A stretch of DNA of 64,000 nt, taken from positions 62,001-126,000 of the forward strand of contig NZ_WUFT01000001.1 of the NCBI RefSeq assembly GCF_010668805.1, in the 5' to 3' direction. Shown here one piece after another: positions 27,968-36,693 of the stretch. A program made the position numbers and the translations under genes. The notes below the pieces were generated by a model. The model saw nothing but the letters and a program-made list of their open reading frames with translations. It ran no database searches and was not told the origin of the DNA. This DNA comes from Rhizobium phaseoli (lineage in GTDB: Bacteria > Pseudomonadota > Alphaproteobacteria > Rhizobiales > Rhizobiaceae). The stretch's first letter is position 1. Each line of letters begins with the position of its first letter.

Positions 27968-28729
27968 ATGTTAGGTGAAGCGATTTCCTTTGTAAGGCGT
28001 AATCTGTCTTTTGTGTGTATTGTTGTTGCAGCCAATTGCGCGCTGGTCGCTTTTGATGACTACAGCGGTGGAAACAAAAGTAATTCAGCGCAATTTTTCG
28101 TTTCTTTGTCTTTTGCATTCTTCATTCAGAATGCAATATTAAATGGAGACGGGAAAGTTTCAAACCTGACCAGCGGCATGCGTGGGTTTGGTGGCTACAT
28201 TTGGAAGAACTTGCTTATCATGCTCGTCGGGATGGGAATCGGGATTGGTGGCCCTGTCGCATTCGGCGCCGCTTCTCTATCAAAGAACGTATTTCTACTC
28301 TTATGTCTTGCTGTGATCGCAATCATCCTTCCGCTGCTCCTTGCTCTTGTCGGAACCTGGCCCATTGCCGGAATTGCGGGCTCCAAAAGCGGGCTTTCAG
28401 CTGCCTTCAGCCGGGGGAAACGCGGTTTGGTTCCCACCTTTTTACGGCTGTTTGCCGGACTTTTTCTGCCCTTCATCTGCGCTTTGATATTGATGACGGC
28501 AGCAACATCGATGTCATACGAAGCCGATAGCATCTTCTCGGACGGAAAACTGAACCTCATCGCTTTGGCAGTACTGGTGATTTGCCAATGGGCGTCGATA
28601 TTCGGCCTGTGCTACGTTTCGATCGTCCTGGCTCGCAAACTGCTGAGTTCCGAGGCTCCGCGGCCTCCTATCGGAGGACGTCAAATGAATGCGGTCGCAG
28701 CGACGAGCGTCTCGGAAATTTTCGAATAG
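27968..28729 (+). CDS. Hypothetical integral membrane protein (about six helices)
   Basis: 253 residues from the ATG at 27968 (GAGG upstream); a TTG at 27905 in frame would add 21 polar residues and is less likely. Hydrophobic segments lie near 12-30, 42-58, 77-97, 103-130, 155-178 and 197-222. Short charged loops and a polar C-terminal tail complete it. I recognise no family. The coding region is clearly richer in A and T than its neighbours, most of all near 28020-28160, which suggests transfer. It lies on the 3' side of tRNA-Ser with a palindromic repeat between. Confidence 0.65.
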   Translation: MLGEAISFVRRNLSFVCIVVAANCALVAFDDYSGGNKSNSAQFFVSLSFAFFIQNAILNGDGKVSNLTSGMRGFGGYIWKNLLIMLVGMGIGIGGPVAFGAASLSKNVFLLLCLAVIAIILPLLLALVGTWPIAGIAGSKSGLSAAFSRGKRGLVPTFLRLFAGLFLPFICALILMTAATSMSYEADSIFSDGKLNLIALAVLVICQWASIFGLCYVSIVLARKLLSSEAPRPPIGGRQMNAVAATSVSEIFE

Positions 28730-28734
28730 GGCCT

Positions 28735-28824
28735 ACAGCGCCGCATGTCTTTTCAGAGGACGCTGTGACACTCTGAATCTACGCGTCGGCCCGAAAATAG
28801 ATTCCCATCTTCGGGCCGACGCGT
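28735..28824. repeat. Rhizobial intergenic mosaic-type palindromic repeat
   Basis: Two nested inverted repeats. ACAGCG at 28735-28740 pairs with CGCTGT at 28761-28766. A perfect 15-bp stem, 28781-28795 with 28810-28824 (ACGCGTCGGCCCGAA and its complement), spans a 14-nt loop. The sequence resembles RIME-type elements scattered through Rhizobium genomes. It could also end transcripts from the membrane-protein gene. Confidence 0.65.
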
Positions 28825-28977
28825 TGCTTCGTCATGCTGAGCCGCCGCTGGGCATTCCAATATCTGCAAGTCCGGGAAATCTCGGCAGAGGCGTTGAGGC
28901 TGCTACCATACACAATGGATCGTCACGAAGGCTGGCATGGCCCTGCGAAGGAAGGAATCCGCGGCTTTAGCGAGATA

Positions 28978-29067
28978 TGGCGGACAGGGTGGGATTCGAA
29001 CCCACGGTACGCTTTCACGTACACACGCGTTCCAGGCGTGCGCCTTAAACCACTCGGCCACCTGTCC
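28978..29067 (-). tRNA. tRNA-Ser, anticodon GGA
   Basis: 90 nt including an encoded CCA. The acceptor arm GGACAGG/CCTGTCC pairs fully with discriminator G; the anticodon loop reads CTGGAAC; a long variable arm (GTGTGTACGTGAAAGCGTACC region) marks a class II tRNA; and the T arm has GGTTCGAATCC. The GGA anticodon reads UCC and UCU. Confidence 0.96.
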
Positions 29068-29294
29068 TTCTTTGGCGTTCGCGCCTGGATAGGAGCAAAT
29101 CGTCGGAACGGCGCGATATATACCGATGAATTTTTGTCGATCAACCGAAATCTAACAGTTTTTTGACTTCTTCCGATAAAACTCGCCTCGACCCGTCCAT
29201 TGTGCTTCACCTCATCGACGACTATGTAATTCTCAAGGTGGAGAATGGCGCGGCCGGCCGGAATTGTCCGGCATAACGAGCGTCGGAGGAATTG

Positions 29295-29612
29295 ATGCGT
29301 TTCCTGTTGCGTCTGGCCAGCCTTGTCGCGCTTGCGGCGGCCGTTATTGCCGGGACCATCGATTCGATCCAGTCGGTTGCGGCGTCCGCAGTGGTGGTGA
29401 CGCCGATCTCCGATGCCTGGCAGGATGTGAGCCCGGCAACCCTCACATCGCTGCAATCATCCCTTTCCTACTATGTCCATCCGCGGTTCTACACCTTCAT
29501 CTTCCAATGGCTGATGCTCCAGCCGGCCTTTGCCGTTTTCTTGGTGATCGCGCTGCTTCTCTGGATGATCGGCTATAAGAAGCCGCCGGTGGCTGGTCGC
29601 TTCACCGCATAG
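29295..29612 (+). CDS. Small two-helix membrane protein, function unknown
   Basis: 105 residues. A hydrophobic N-terminal segment (about 3-22, a helix or uncleaved signal) is followed by a short periplasmic-looking stretch with SLQSSLSYYVHPRFYTFIF, then a second helix (about 70-92) and a basic tail YKKPP. GGAGGA lies 4-9 nt before the ATG at 29295. It resembles conserved hypotheticals of rhizobia. It stands alone between tRNA-Ser and the nucleoside transporter. Confidence 0.72.
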   Translation: MRFLLRLASLVALAAAVIAGTIDSIQSVAASAVVVTPISDAWQDVSPATLTSLQSSLSYYVHPRFYTFIFQWLMLQPAFAVFLVIALLLWMIGYKKPPVAGRFTA

Positions 29613-29927
29613 GCAAGCCGCTTGCCCCCACGACCCGGCCGGAAATTCGATCGGTAGCCAATGGTTCCACAGCCCCGAAATGGCTGCTGAATTGGCTGGA
29701 AATTTCGCATCCGGGCGGCGGAAATGTCTAAAAATCAGTCCCGGAGAACGGATTTTCGGCAATCGCTGCAAATCTTTACCAGCTGAAAAATTTCTGGTGA
29801 ATTTTTCCGTGAGCCATGCAAGGATGCGCGCAGCCAGGCCTCCGGGGGGAGGTCGGTGGTTCCGCAGACATGTCCGAAAAGGACTTGCGGGAGGACCCCT
29901 AACGAATAGCAACAACAGGGCTGCACA
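29613..29927 (+). promoter_or_regulatory. Long leader region before the BMP-family gene with possible RNA structure
   Basis: 315 nt without a gene. Three structures stand out: an AT-rich hairpin at 29785-29807 (GAAAAATT / AATTTTTC); a short hairpin CCTCC/GGAGG at 29839-29852; and a nested stem at 29851-29897 in which GGTC/GACC encloses CCGCA/TGCGG and GTCC/GGAC around GAAAA. The second and third share bases at 29851-29852, so they could exclude each other. A promoter must also lie here. I cannot assign a known riboswitch class. Confidence 0.4.
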
Positions 29928-30920
29928 ATGAAAAAATCCCTTCTCACTCTCCTTGCCGTGGCTGCCATGTCGACGACGGCGCTCGCTGCCGATGTCAAGC
30001 CGGCGCTGGTTTACGGCACCGGCGGGAAGTTCGATAAGTCCTTCAACGAAGCGGCCTATAACGGCGCCGAGAAATTCAAGGCCGAGACCGGCATTGCCTA
30101 TCGCGACTTCGAGCCGACGGGCGACACTCAGGGTGAACAGGCCATCCGCAACTTCGCAAGCCGCGGTTTCAATCCGGTGGTCGCCGTTTCCTTCGCCTGG
30201 ACTTCGGCCATCGAGAAGGTTGCAGCCGAATTCCCCGACACCAAGTTCATCATCGTCGACTCCGTCGTCGATAAACCGAACGTCCGTTCGGTGGTCTACA
30301 AGGAAGAAGAAGGCTCTTACCTCGTCGGTATTCTCGCCGGCATGGCATCGAAGACCGGCAAGGTCGGCTTCGTCGGCGGCATGGACATTCCGCTGATCCG
30401 TAAGTTCGAATGCGGCTACGAGCAGGGCGCCCGCGCCGCCAAGGCCAATGTCGAAGTTTTCCAGAACATGACCGGCACCACGGGTGCAGCCTGGAATGAC
30501 CCGGTTCGCGGCGGCGAGCTCACCAAGAACCAGATCGATCAGGGCGCCGATGTCATTTACGCGGCAGCTGGTGCTACCGGCCTCGGCGTTCTGCAGACGG
30601 CCGCCGATAACAAGAAGCTTTCGATCGGCGTCGATTCCAACCAGAACCATCTGCATCCGGGCTCGGTCCTGACCTCGATGGTCAAGCGCGTCGATCTCGC
30701 CGTTTACAACGCCTATATCGACACCAAGAACGACAAGTTCACCGGTGGCGTCCAGGCGCTCGGCGTCAAGGAAGAGGGTGTCGGCGCAGCGATCGACGAC
30801 AACAACAAGTCGCTGATCACGCCGGAAATGCAGGCGGCCGTCGACAAGGCCAAGGCCGATATCATCGCGGGAACCGTCAAGGTTCACGATTACACTTCGG
30901 ACAACGCTTGCCCGAAGTGA
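29928..30920 (+). CDS. BMP-family ABC transporter substrate-binding protein (nucleoside uptake)
   Basis: 330 residues with a signal peptide cleaved after ALA (MKKSLLTLLAVAAMSTTALA). The mature protein starts DVKPALVYGTGGKFDKSFNE, the BMP/PnrA-type N-terminus (FDKSFN). No lipobox Cys is present, so it is probably soluble in the periplasm. With the ATPase and two permeases downstream and salvage genes after them, nucleosides are the likely cargo; purine or pyrimidine preference is not readable. Confidence 0.93.
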   Translation: MKKSLLTLLAVAAMSTTALAADVKPALVYGTGGKFDKSFNEAAYNGAEKFKAETGIAYRDFEPTGDTQGEQAIRNFASRGFNPVVAVSFAWTSAIEKVAAEFPDTKFIIVDSVVDKPNVRSVVYKEEEGSYLVGILAGMASKTGKVGFVGGMDIPLIRKFECGYEQGARAAKANVEVFQNMTGTTGAAWNDPVRGGELTKNQIDQGADVIYAAAGATGLGVLQTAADNKKLSIGVDSNQNHLHPGSVLTSMVKRVDLAVYNAYIDTKNDKFTGGVQALGVKEEGVGAAIDDNNKSLITPEMQAAVDKAKADIIAGTVKVHDYTSDNACPK

Positions 30921-30952
30921 TCCGCGCCCGGAAGTGATCGACGATTGAGATC

Positions 30953-30987
30953 GGGCGTATGGCGGAGGGGATTTTCGCCATACGCCC
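30953..30987 (+). terminator. Intrinsic terminator after the BMP gene
   Basis: Perfect 12-bp stem (GGGCGTATGGCG / CGCCATACGCCC), 11-nt loop, followed by TTTTCTTATTT. It lies between binding-protein and ATPase genes and probably lets only part of transcription pass, giving more binding protein. Confidence 0.88.
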
Positions 30988-31008
30988 TTTTCTTATTTGG
31001 AGCCTGCA

Positions 31009-32520
31009 GTGACAGATAAGCCCGCTATCGAGCTTGTCGGCATCGATAAGAAATTCGGTGCCGTCCATGCCAACAAGGACATCAACCTCACCGTCGCCAG
31101 GGGGACGATCCACGGCATCATCGGCGAAAACGGCGCCGGCAAATCGACGTTGATGTCGATCATTTACGGTTTTTACCATGCCGATAGCGGCGAGATCCGC
31201 GTCAACGGCAATCCCGTCACTATCCGCGACAGCCAGGCGGCGATCGCCACCGGTATCGGTATGGTGCACCAGCATTTCATGCTGGTCGACAATTTTACGG
31301 TCCTCGAGAACATCATGCTCGGCGCCGAAGGCGGCATGCTGCTGGCGAGAGGCGTTGCATCGGCCCGCGCCGAACTCAAGCGGCTGGAAACGGAATACGG
31401 CCTCGAGGTCGATCCGGATGCGCTGATCGAAGAGCTTCCGGTTGGCCTGCAGCAGCGCGTCGAAATCCTGAAAGCGATGTATCGCGGCGCCGAGATCCTG
31501 ATCCTCGACGAACCCACCGGCGTGTTGACCCCGGCCGAGGCCGATCACCTCTTCCGCATTCTCAAGGTGCTGCGCGACCAGGGCAAGACGATCATCCTCA
31601 TAACCCACAAGCTGCGCGAGATCATGGCGATCACCGATTCGGTCTCGGTCATGCGCCGCGGCGAGATGGTCGCGACCCGCAAGACGGCGGAAACGACGGT
31701 GGAGGAGCTTGCCGAGCTGATGGTCGGTCGTCGCGTGCTGCTGCGCGTGCAGAAAGGCGAGGCGAAGCCAGGCGCCGCTGTGCTCTCCGTCCGCAACCTT
31801 TCGGTCAAGGACAATCGCGGCGTCACCATGGTCGACAACGTCTCCTTCGACGTGCGGGCCGGCGAGATCGTCGGCATTGCCGGGGTTGCCGGCAACGGCC
31901 AGTCCGAATTGCTGGAGGCGATTGCCGGCATCCGCAAGCCGGCCTCCGGCGAAATCCTTCTCGACGGCCAGACGATCGACAAGGCCGATCCCGCCCGCCT
32001 GCGCGAACTCGGTCTTGCTCATATTCCCGAAGACCGCCACCACATGGGCCTAGTGCTGAAATTCGAAGAATACGAAAATTCAGTGCTCGGCTATCACCGG
32101 CGCCCGGGCTACAGCAAAGGCCCGCTGCTCGATCTCGAAGCGATCCGCAAGGATGCAATGGGGATGATCGAGAAATACGACATCCGCCCGCCGAACCCGC
32201 GGCTGAAGACGGCGAACTTTTCCGGCGGCAACCAGCAGAAGATCGTCGTTGCCCGCGAGATCGAACGCGACCCGAAGATGCTGATCATCGGCCAGCCGAC
32301 CCGCGGCGTCGATATCGGCGCCATCGAATTCATTCACCGCCGCATCATCGAAATGCGTGACGCCGGCAAGGCGATCCTGCTCGTCTCCGTCGAACTCGAT
32401 GAAATCCGCTCCCTTTCAGACCGTATCCTTGTCATGTTTGCCGGCCATGTGGTCGGCGAGAAGACGCCCGATGCCGGTGAACAGACCCTCGGCCTGATGA
32501 TGGCCGGCATTGCCGCGTGA
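31009..32520 (+). CDS. Nucleoside ABC transporter ATP-binding protein (two ATPase domains)
   Basis: 503 residues, RbsA-like. The first domain has Walker [12 protein letters not shown] near 40-50 and DEPTGVLTP; its signature is the variant [10 protein letters not shown]. The second has a degenerate Walker A ([11 protein letters not shown]) and SGGNQQK, with GQPTRGVD in place of the usual DEPTRGVD, as often seen in this family. The start is GTG at 31009 with GGAG 8 nt upstream; TTG at 30997 is less likely. It pairs with the two permeases below. Confidence 0.92.
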   Translation: MTDKPAIELVGIDKKFGAVHANKDINLTVARGTIHGIIGENGAGKSTLMSIIYGFYHADSGEIRVNGNPVTIRDSQAAIATGIGMVHQHFMLVDNFTVLENIMLGAEGGMLLARGVASARAELKRLETEYGLEVDPDALIEELPVGLQQRVEILKAMYRGAEILILDEPTGVLTPAEADHLFRILKVLRDQGKTIILITHKLREIMAITDSVSVMRRGEMVATRKTAETTVEELAELMVGRRVLLRVQKGEAKPGAAVLSVRNLSVKDNRGVTMVDNVSFDVRAGEIVGIAGVAGNGQSELLEAIAGIRKPASGEILLDGQTIDKADPARLRELGLAHIPEDRHHMGLVLKFEEYENSVLGYHRRPGYSKGPLLDLEAIRKDAMGMIEKYDIRPPNPRLKTANFSGGNQQKIVVAREIERDPKMLIIGQPTRGVDIGAIEFIHRRIIEMRDAGKAILLVSVELDEIRSLSDRILVMFAGHVVGEKTPDAGEQTLGLMMAGIAA

Positions 32521-32527
32521 GGCCTTT

Positions 32528-33631
32528 ATGAGCACTGCTTCCGTTCCGCTACCAAACTGGATCAACTACGGCCTCATTCCGCTTTTGAACCTCGTCGTCG
32601 CCTTCCTGATCTCCGGTTTTGTCGTCTGGCTGATCGGCGAAAGCCCGCTCGACGCGCTGTCGCTGCTGATCGAGGGTGCGCTTGGCAACGGCGAAGGCAT
32701 CGGCTTCACGCTCTACTATGCGACGAGCTTCATTTTTACCGGCCTCTCCGTCGCGGTGGCAATCCATGCCGGCCTCTTCAACATCGGCTCCGAAGGCCAG
32801 GCCTATGTCGGCGGTCTCGGCTGCGCGCTGGTGGCACTGGCGCTCGATCGTTACGTACCCTGGTATGTGACGATGCCGATCGCCATCATCGGCGCAGGTC
32901 TCTTTGGCGCGGCCTGGGCCTTCATCCCTGCTTTCCTCCAGGCTAAGCGCGGCAGCCATATCGTCATCACGACGATCATGTTCAACTATATCGCCGCCGC
33001 CCTCATGGTGTATCTGCTGGTGCACGTCTTGATCGTGCCAGGCAAGATGGCGCCTGAAACCCGCACCTTCCTTGAGGGAGGGCAGCTTCCAAAGCTTGGT
33101 TGGCTGATGACGATGTTCGGAGCCAAGCTGGGTGCTGCGCCGTTCAACGTCTCCTTTATCATCGCCCTTCTTGCCGCCTGGTTTGTCTGGGTCCTGATCT
33201 GGCGCACCAAGCTTGGCTTTGAAATGCGCACTCTGGGTGTGAGTTCGACGGCCGCCGAATATGCCGGCATTCCCTATGCTCGTATCGTTATCATCGCCAT
33301 GCTGATCTCCGGCGCGCTGGCCGGCATGATGGCGCTGAACCCCGTCATGGGCTCGTCGGCCCGCCTGCAGGTGGAATTCGTCGGTGGTGCCGGCTTCGTC
33401 GGCATCGCGGTCTCGCTGATGGGTCGCAATCATCCGCTCGGTATCGTCTTCGCTGCGATCCTGTTCGGCATCCTCTACCAGGGTGGCGACTGGATTTCCT
33501 TCGAAATGCCGAACATCACCCGCGAGATGATCCTTGTCATCCAGGGTCTGGTGATCCTCTTTGCCGGCGCGCTGGAATACATGTTCCGGCCGGCGGTGGT
33601 GCGCCTCTACCAACAGTTCAAGCGCGGTTAA
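32528..33631 (+). CDS. Nucleoside ABC transporter permease 1
   Basis: 367 residues, branched-chain/ribose type permease (BPD_transp_2) with about nine helices. It has the family loop GLFNIGSEGQAYVGGLG near 87-103 and LGFEMRTLGVSSTAAEYAGI near 237. The ATG at 32528 follows GAGG and lies 7 nt after the ATPase stop. It forms a heterodimer with the next gene's product. Confidence 0.92.
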   Translation: MSTASVPLPNWINYGLIPLLNLVVAFLISGFVVWLIGESPLDALSLLIEGALGNGEGIGFTLYYATSFIFTGLSVAVAIHAGLFNIGSEGQAYVGGLGCALVALALDRYVPWYVTMPIAIIGAGLFGAAWAFIPAFLQAKRGSHIVITTIMFNYIAAALMVYLLVHVLIVPGKMAPETRTFLEGGQLPKLGWLMTMFGAKLGAAPFNVSFIIALLAAWFVWVLIWRTKLGFEMRTLGVSSTAAEYAGIPYARIVIIAMLISGALAGMMALNPVMGSSARLQVEFVGGAGFVGIAVSLMGRNHPLGIVFAAILFGILYQGGDWISFEMPNITREMILVIQGLVILFAGALEYMFRPAVVRLYQQFKRG

Positions 33632-33641
33632 GGAGCGGGCG

Positions 33642-34613
33642 ATGGATTATTATGACATTTTCATCAGCGTTCTGAGCTCGACCATTCGCCTGTCGATCCC
33701 GCTGATCTTCACCGCCCTCGCCGGTCTGTTTTCGGAACGTGCCGGCATCTTCGATATCGGCCTTGAGGGCAAGATGTTGGGCTCGGCCTTTGCGGCTGCC
33801 TGCATCGCCTATCTCACCGATTCGGCCTGGCTTGGGCTTGGCGCCGGCATCGTCTGTTCGGTGGCACTCAGCCTGGTGCATGGCTTCGCCTCGATCACCA
33901 ACCGCGGCAACCAGATCGTCTCGGGCGTGGCAATCAACTTCTTTATCGCGGGCATCACCATCGTTCTCGGCCAGGCCTGGTTCGGCCAAGGCGGGCGCAC
34001 GCCGCAGCTCTCGCCGGATTCGCGTTTCGCGCCGATCGTCCTGCCGGGTGCCGATGCCGCCCGCGGCATACCGATCCTCGGCCCGCTCTATGCCAATGTC
34101 ATATCGGGTAACAATATCCTGACTTACCTTGCCTTTCTTGCCGTGCCGTTTTCCTGGTGGGTGCTTTACCGCACCCGCTTCGGCCTGCGGCTGCGCGCCG
34201 TCGGCGAAAACCCGGGTGCGGTCGATACCGCCGGCATCTCGGTCGCCTGGCTGCGCTACCGCGCCGTCATGTGCGCCGGCATCCTCTGCGGCTTTGCCGG
34301 CACTTATCTGGCGATCGCCCAGTCCGCCGCCTTCATCAAGGACATGTCGGCCGGCAAGGGCTACATCGCGCTCGCCGCCCTGGTGTTCGCCAAGTGGAAG
34401 CCGGTGCCGGTCATGTTTGCCTGCCTGCTCTTCGGCTTCCTCGATGCATTGGCCAACTTCATGCAGGGCAAGCAGGTGCCGCTGATCGGCGAAGTGCCGG
34501 TGCAGGTCTTTCAGGCGCTGCCCTATATCCTCACCTGCGTCCTGCTTGCCGGCTTCATCGGCGTCGCGACACCGCCGAAGGCTGGCGGCGTGCCCTATAC
34601 GAAGGAGCGTTGA
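33642..34613 (+). CDS. Nucleoside ABC transporter permease 2
   Basis: 323 residues, same family as its neighbour: FSERAGIFDIGLEGKMLGSA near 30-49 and RFGLRLRAVGENPGAVDTAG near 190 are the matching loops. AAGGAG precedes the ATG at 33642, 10 nt after the first permease. cdd begins 1 nt after its stop, linking import directly to deamination. Confidence 0.93.
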   Translation: MDYYDIFISVLSSTIRLSIPLIFTALAGLFSERAGIFDIGLEGKMLGSAFAAACIAYLTDSAWLGLGAGIVCSVALSLVHGFASITNRGNQIVSGVAINFFIAGITIVLGQAWFGQGGRTPQLSPDSRFAPIVLPGADAARGIPILGPLYANVISGNNILTYLAFLAVPFSWWVLYRTRFGLRLRAVGENPGAVDTAGISVAWLRYRAVMCAGILCGFAGTYLAIAQSAAFIKDMSAGKGYIALAALVFAKWKPVPVMFACLLFGFLDALANFMQGKQVPLIGEVPVQVFQALPYILTCVLLAGFIGVATPPKAGGVPYTKER

Positions 34614-34614
34614 T

Positions 34615-35004
34615 ATGTCCCACGACCTGTTCGAAGCCGCCCGCGGCGCCATGGCTTTTGCCCATGCGCCCTATTCGAAATTCCCGGTCGGTGCGGCGAT
34701 CCGCGCCGAAGACGGCAAGGTCTATACCGGCGCCAACATCGAAAACCTGTCCTTTCCGCAAGGCTGGTGTGCCGAGCCGACGGCGATCGGCGCCATGATC
34801 ATGGGCGGCGCCAAGAAAATCGTCGAGATGGCGGTCATTGCCGAGAAGCTGCCGCTCTGCCCGCCCTGCGGCGGCTGCCGCCAGAAGATCTCCGAATTCG
34901 CCTCCAAGGAGACGAGGATCTATCTCTGTGATGAGACGGGCGTGCAGAAGACCATGACGATGGAAGAGCTTCTTCCCTTCAGCTTCGAAACCGAACTCGG
35001 ATGA
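34615..35004 (+). CDS. cdd: Cdd, cytidine deaminase
   Basis: Deaminates cytidine and deoxycytidine to uridine and deoxyuridine. 129 residues, the homotetrameric size class. Zinc and catalytic residues are in CAEPTAIG (C-A-E, near 53-55) and PPCGGCRQ (C-x2-C, near 84-91). The start MSHDLFEAARGAM at 34615 lies 1 nt after the permease gene, and the stop overlaps punA (ATGA). The position in the transporter operon supports nucleosides as cargo. Confidence 0.95.
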   Translation: MSHDLFEAARGAMAFAHAPYSKFPVGAAIRAEDGKVYTGANIENLSFPQGWCAEPTAIGAMIMGGAKKIVEMAVIAEKLPLCPPCGGCRQKISEFASKETRIYLCDETGVQKTMTMEELLPFSFETELG

Positions 35005-35801
35005 AGGCGACAGTCAACCTGCTCGCCGCATTGCTCGGCGGCATCAAGCCGCGCCACGGCATCGTGCTCGGCTCCGGGCTCGGCTCGCTGGTCGGCCAGC
35101 TGGACGGCGCCGTGCGTGTCCCCTATCGCGACCTGCCGGGCTTTCCGGTCAGTGCCGTCTCCGGTCACGCGGGCGAAGTCGTCGCCGGCCGTCTCGGCGG
35201 CGTGCCTGTCGTCATGCTCTCAGGCCGTGTGCATTATTACGAGAAGGGCGATGCCAGCGCCATGCGCCTGCCGATCGAGGTGCTGAAGACGCTCGGCGTC
35301 GAAGCGCTGATCCTGACCAATTCGGCCGGATCGCTGCGCGACGACCTGCCGCCCGGTTCGGTGATGCAGATTACCGATCATATCAACTATTCCGGCATGA
35401 ACCCGCTGATCGGCGAGGAAAGCGATCATCGTTTCGTCGGCATGACCAATGCCTATGATGCAGGCCTTGCCGCGGCGATGCAGAAAGCAGCGGCGAAGCT
35501 CGAAATCGAGCTGGCGCGCGGTGTCTATATGTGGTTCTCCGGACCAAGCTTCGAAACGCCGGCCGAAATCCGCATGGCCCGCATCCTCGGCGCCGATGCC
35601 GTCGGCATGTCGACGGTGCCCGAGGTCATCATCGCAAGAATGCTAGGCCTGAGGGTTGCCGCCGCCTCGGTTATTACCAACTATGGGGCTGGCATGACCG
35701 GCAATGAGCTCAGCCATGACGAAACCAAGGACATGGCGCCCGTCGGCGGCGCCCGTCTCGCCGCCATATTGAAAGACATGATTGCGGCCAGAACAGGATG
35801 A
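35001..35801 (+). CDS. punA: Purine nucleoside phosphorylase (trimeric PNP-I type)
   Basis: Splits purine nucleosides with phosphate to base and (deoxy)ribose 1-phosphate. 266 residues, the trimeric class rather than hexameric DeoD. VLGSGLGSLV near 22-31 and GHAGEVVAGRLG near 54-65 bind phosphate; the purine-site segments are TNSAGSL, GMSTVPEV and TNYGAGM. Its ATG overlaps the cdd stop and its own stop codon lies inside the palindromic repeat that follows. Confidence 0.93.
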   Translation: MKATVNLLAALLGGIKPRHGIVLGSGLGSLVGQLDGAVRVPYRDLPGFPVSAVSGHAGEVVAGRLGGVPVVMLSGRVHYYEKGDASAMRLPIEVLKTLGVEALILTNSAGSLRDDLPPGSVMQITDHINYSGMNPLIGEESDHRFVGMTNAYDAGLAAAMQKAAAKLEIELARGVYMWFSGPSFETPAEIRMARILGADAVGMSTVPEVIIARMLGLRVAAASVITNYGAGMTGNELSHDETKDMAPVGGARLAAILKDMIAARTG

Positions 35802-35902
35802 TTTTAGGCCGGGTCGGCCTAAAATCTGAATCCTGTTCTACATTAAATAGAGAGAGCATGATGTCATGAGAAAACCGCTCACACTTTTCGGCATCATGCT
35901 CT
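35790..35902. repeat. Composite palindromic element between punA and deoC
   Basis: Two palindromes. The left one, 35790-35839, has outer arms AGAACAGGAT/ATCCTGTTCT enclosing a perfect 10-bp stem ATTTTAGGCC/GGCCTAAAAT. The right one, 35853-35902, has 11-bp perfect arms AGAGCATGATG/CATCATGCTCT. The end of punA, with its stop codon, lies within the left palindrome. The form matches repeats common in Rhizobium intergenic regions. Confidence 0.75.
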
Positions 35903-35915
35903 AGAGGAAGTGAAG

Positions 35916-36692
35916 ATGAATAGTCATTCCATCCGGGAAACGGCGGCTGTCGCCCTTTCCCTTCTCGATCTCACCAATTTAAAGGATGATTGCACCGAGG
36001 CGCAGATCGATGTGCTCTGCGCCCGCGCCCAGACGCCCTACGGCAACAGCGCTGCAATCTGCATCTGGCCGCGCTTCGTTGCGCAGGCCCGCAATATCCT
36101 CGGCACCGGCCATGCCGTGCGCATCGCCACCGTCGTCAACTTCCCCTCCGGCGATATGGAAGTGGCCGACGTCGCCGCCGAGACACGCGAGGCGATTGCC
36201 GACGGCGCCGACGAGATCGATCTGGTCATCCCCTATCGCAAGCTGCTCTCCGGCAATGAGAAGGCAGTGACCGACATGGTCAGGGCTGTGCGCGCCGAAT
36301 GCACCGGCCTTGTCCTTCTGAAGGTCATCATCGAGAGCGGCGAGTTGAAGGATGCGGTATTGATCCGCCGCGCCTCTGAACTTGCCATCGACGCCGGCGC
36401 CGATTTCATCAAGACGTCTACCGGCAAGGTCGCCGTCAACGCGACGCTCGAGGCCGCCGATATCATGATCCGCGCCATTCGCGAGAGCGGCCGCAAGGTC
36501 GGCTTCAAGCCGGCCGGCGGCATTGGTTCGGTGGCCGATGCGGCGCTCTATCTGAGTCTTGCCGAAACCATCATGGCGCCCGACTGGGCGATGCCGTCGA
36601 CCTTCCGTTTCGGCGCCTCCAGCCTGCTTGACGATATCCTGGCGGTCTTGAGCGGAACACAGTCTGCACCGGCTGCGGCGTCGAGCTATTGA
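35916..36692 (+). CDS. deoC: DeoC, deoxyribose-phosphate aldolase
   Basis: Splits 2-deoxyribose 5-phosphate to acetaldehyde and glyceraldehyde 3-phosphate. 258 residues. The Schiff-base lysine is in DFIKTSTGK near 167-175, with LKVIIESGEL near 138 and FKPAGGIG near 197. The ATG at 35916 is 5 nt after GAGGAAG; a GTG at 35910 overlaps that site. The palindromic element separates it from punA, so it may rely on read-through or its own promoter. deoA starts 1 nt after its stop. Confidence 0.95.
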   Translation: MNSHSIRETAAVALSLLDLTNLKDDCTEAQIDVLCARAQTPYGNSAAICIWPRFVAQARNILGTGHAVRIATVVNFPSGDMEVADVAAETREAIADGADEIDLVIPYRKLLSGNEKAVTDMVRAVRAECTGLVLLKVIIESGELKDAVLIRRASELAIDAGADFIKTSTGKVAVNATLEAADIMIRAIRESGRKVGFKPAGGIGSVADAALYLSLAETIMAPDWAMPSTFRFGASSLLDDILAVLSGTQSAPAAASSY

Positions 36693-36693
36693 G

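Noticed and set aside
28978..29067. tRNA-Ser as attachment site of an integrated element
   Set aside because: No integrase gene and no repeated 3' tRNA segment could be found in the window; kept only as a possibility in the islet finding.
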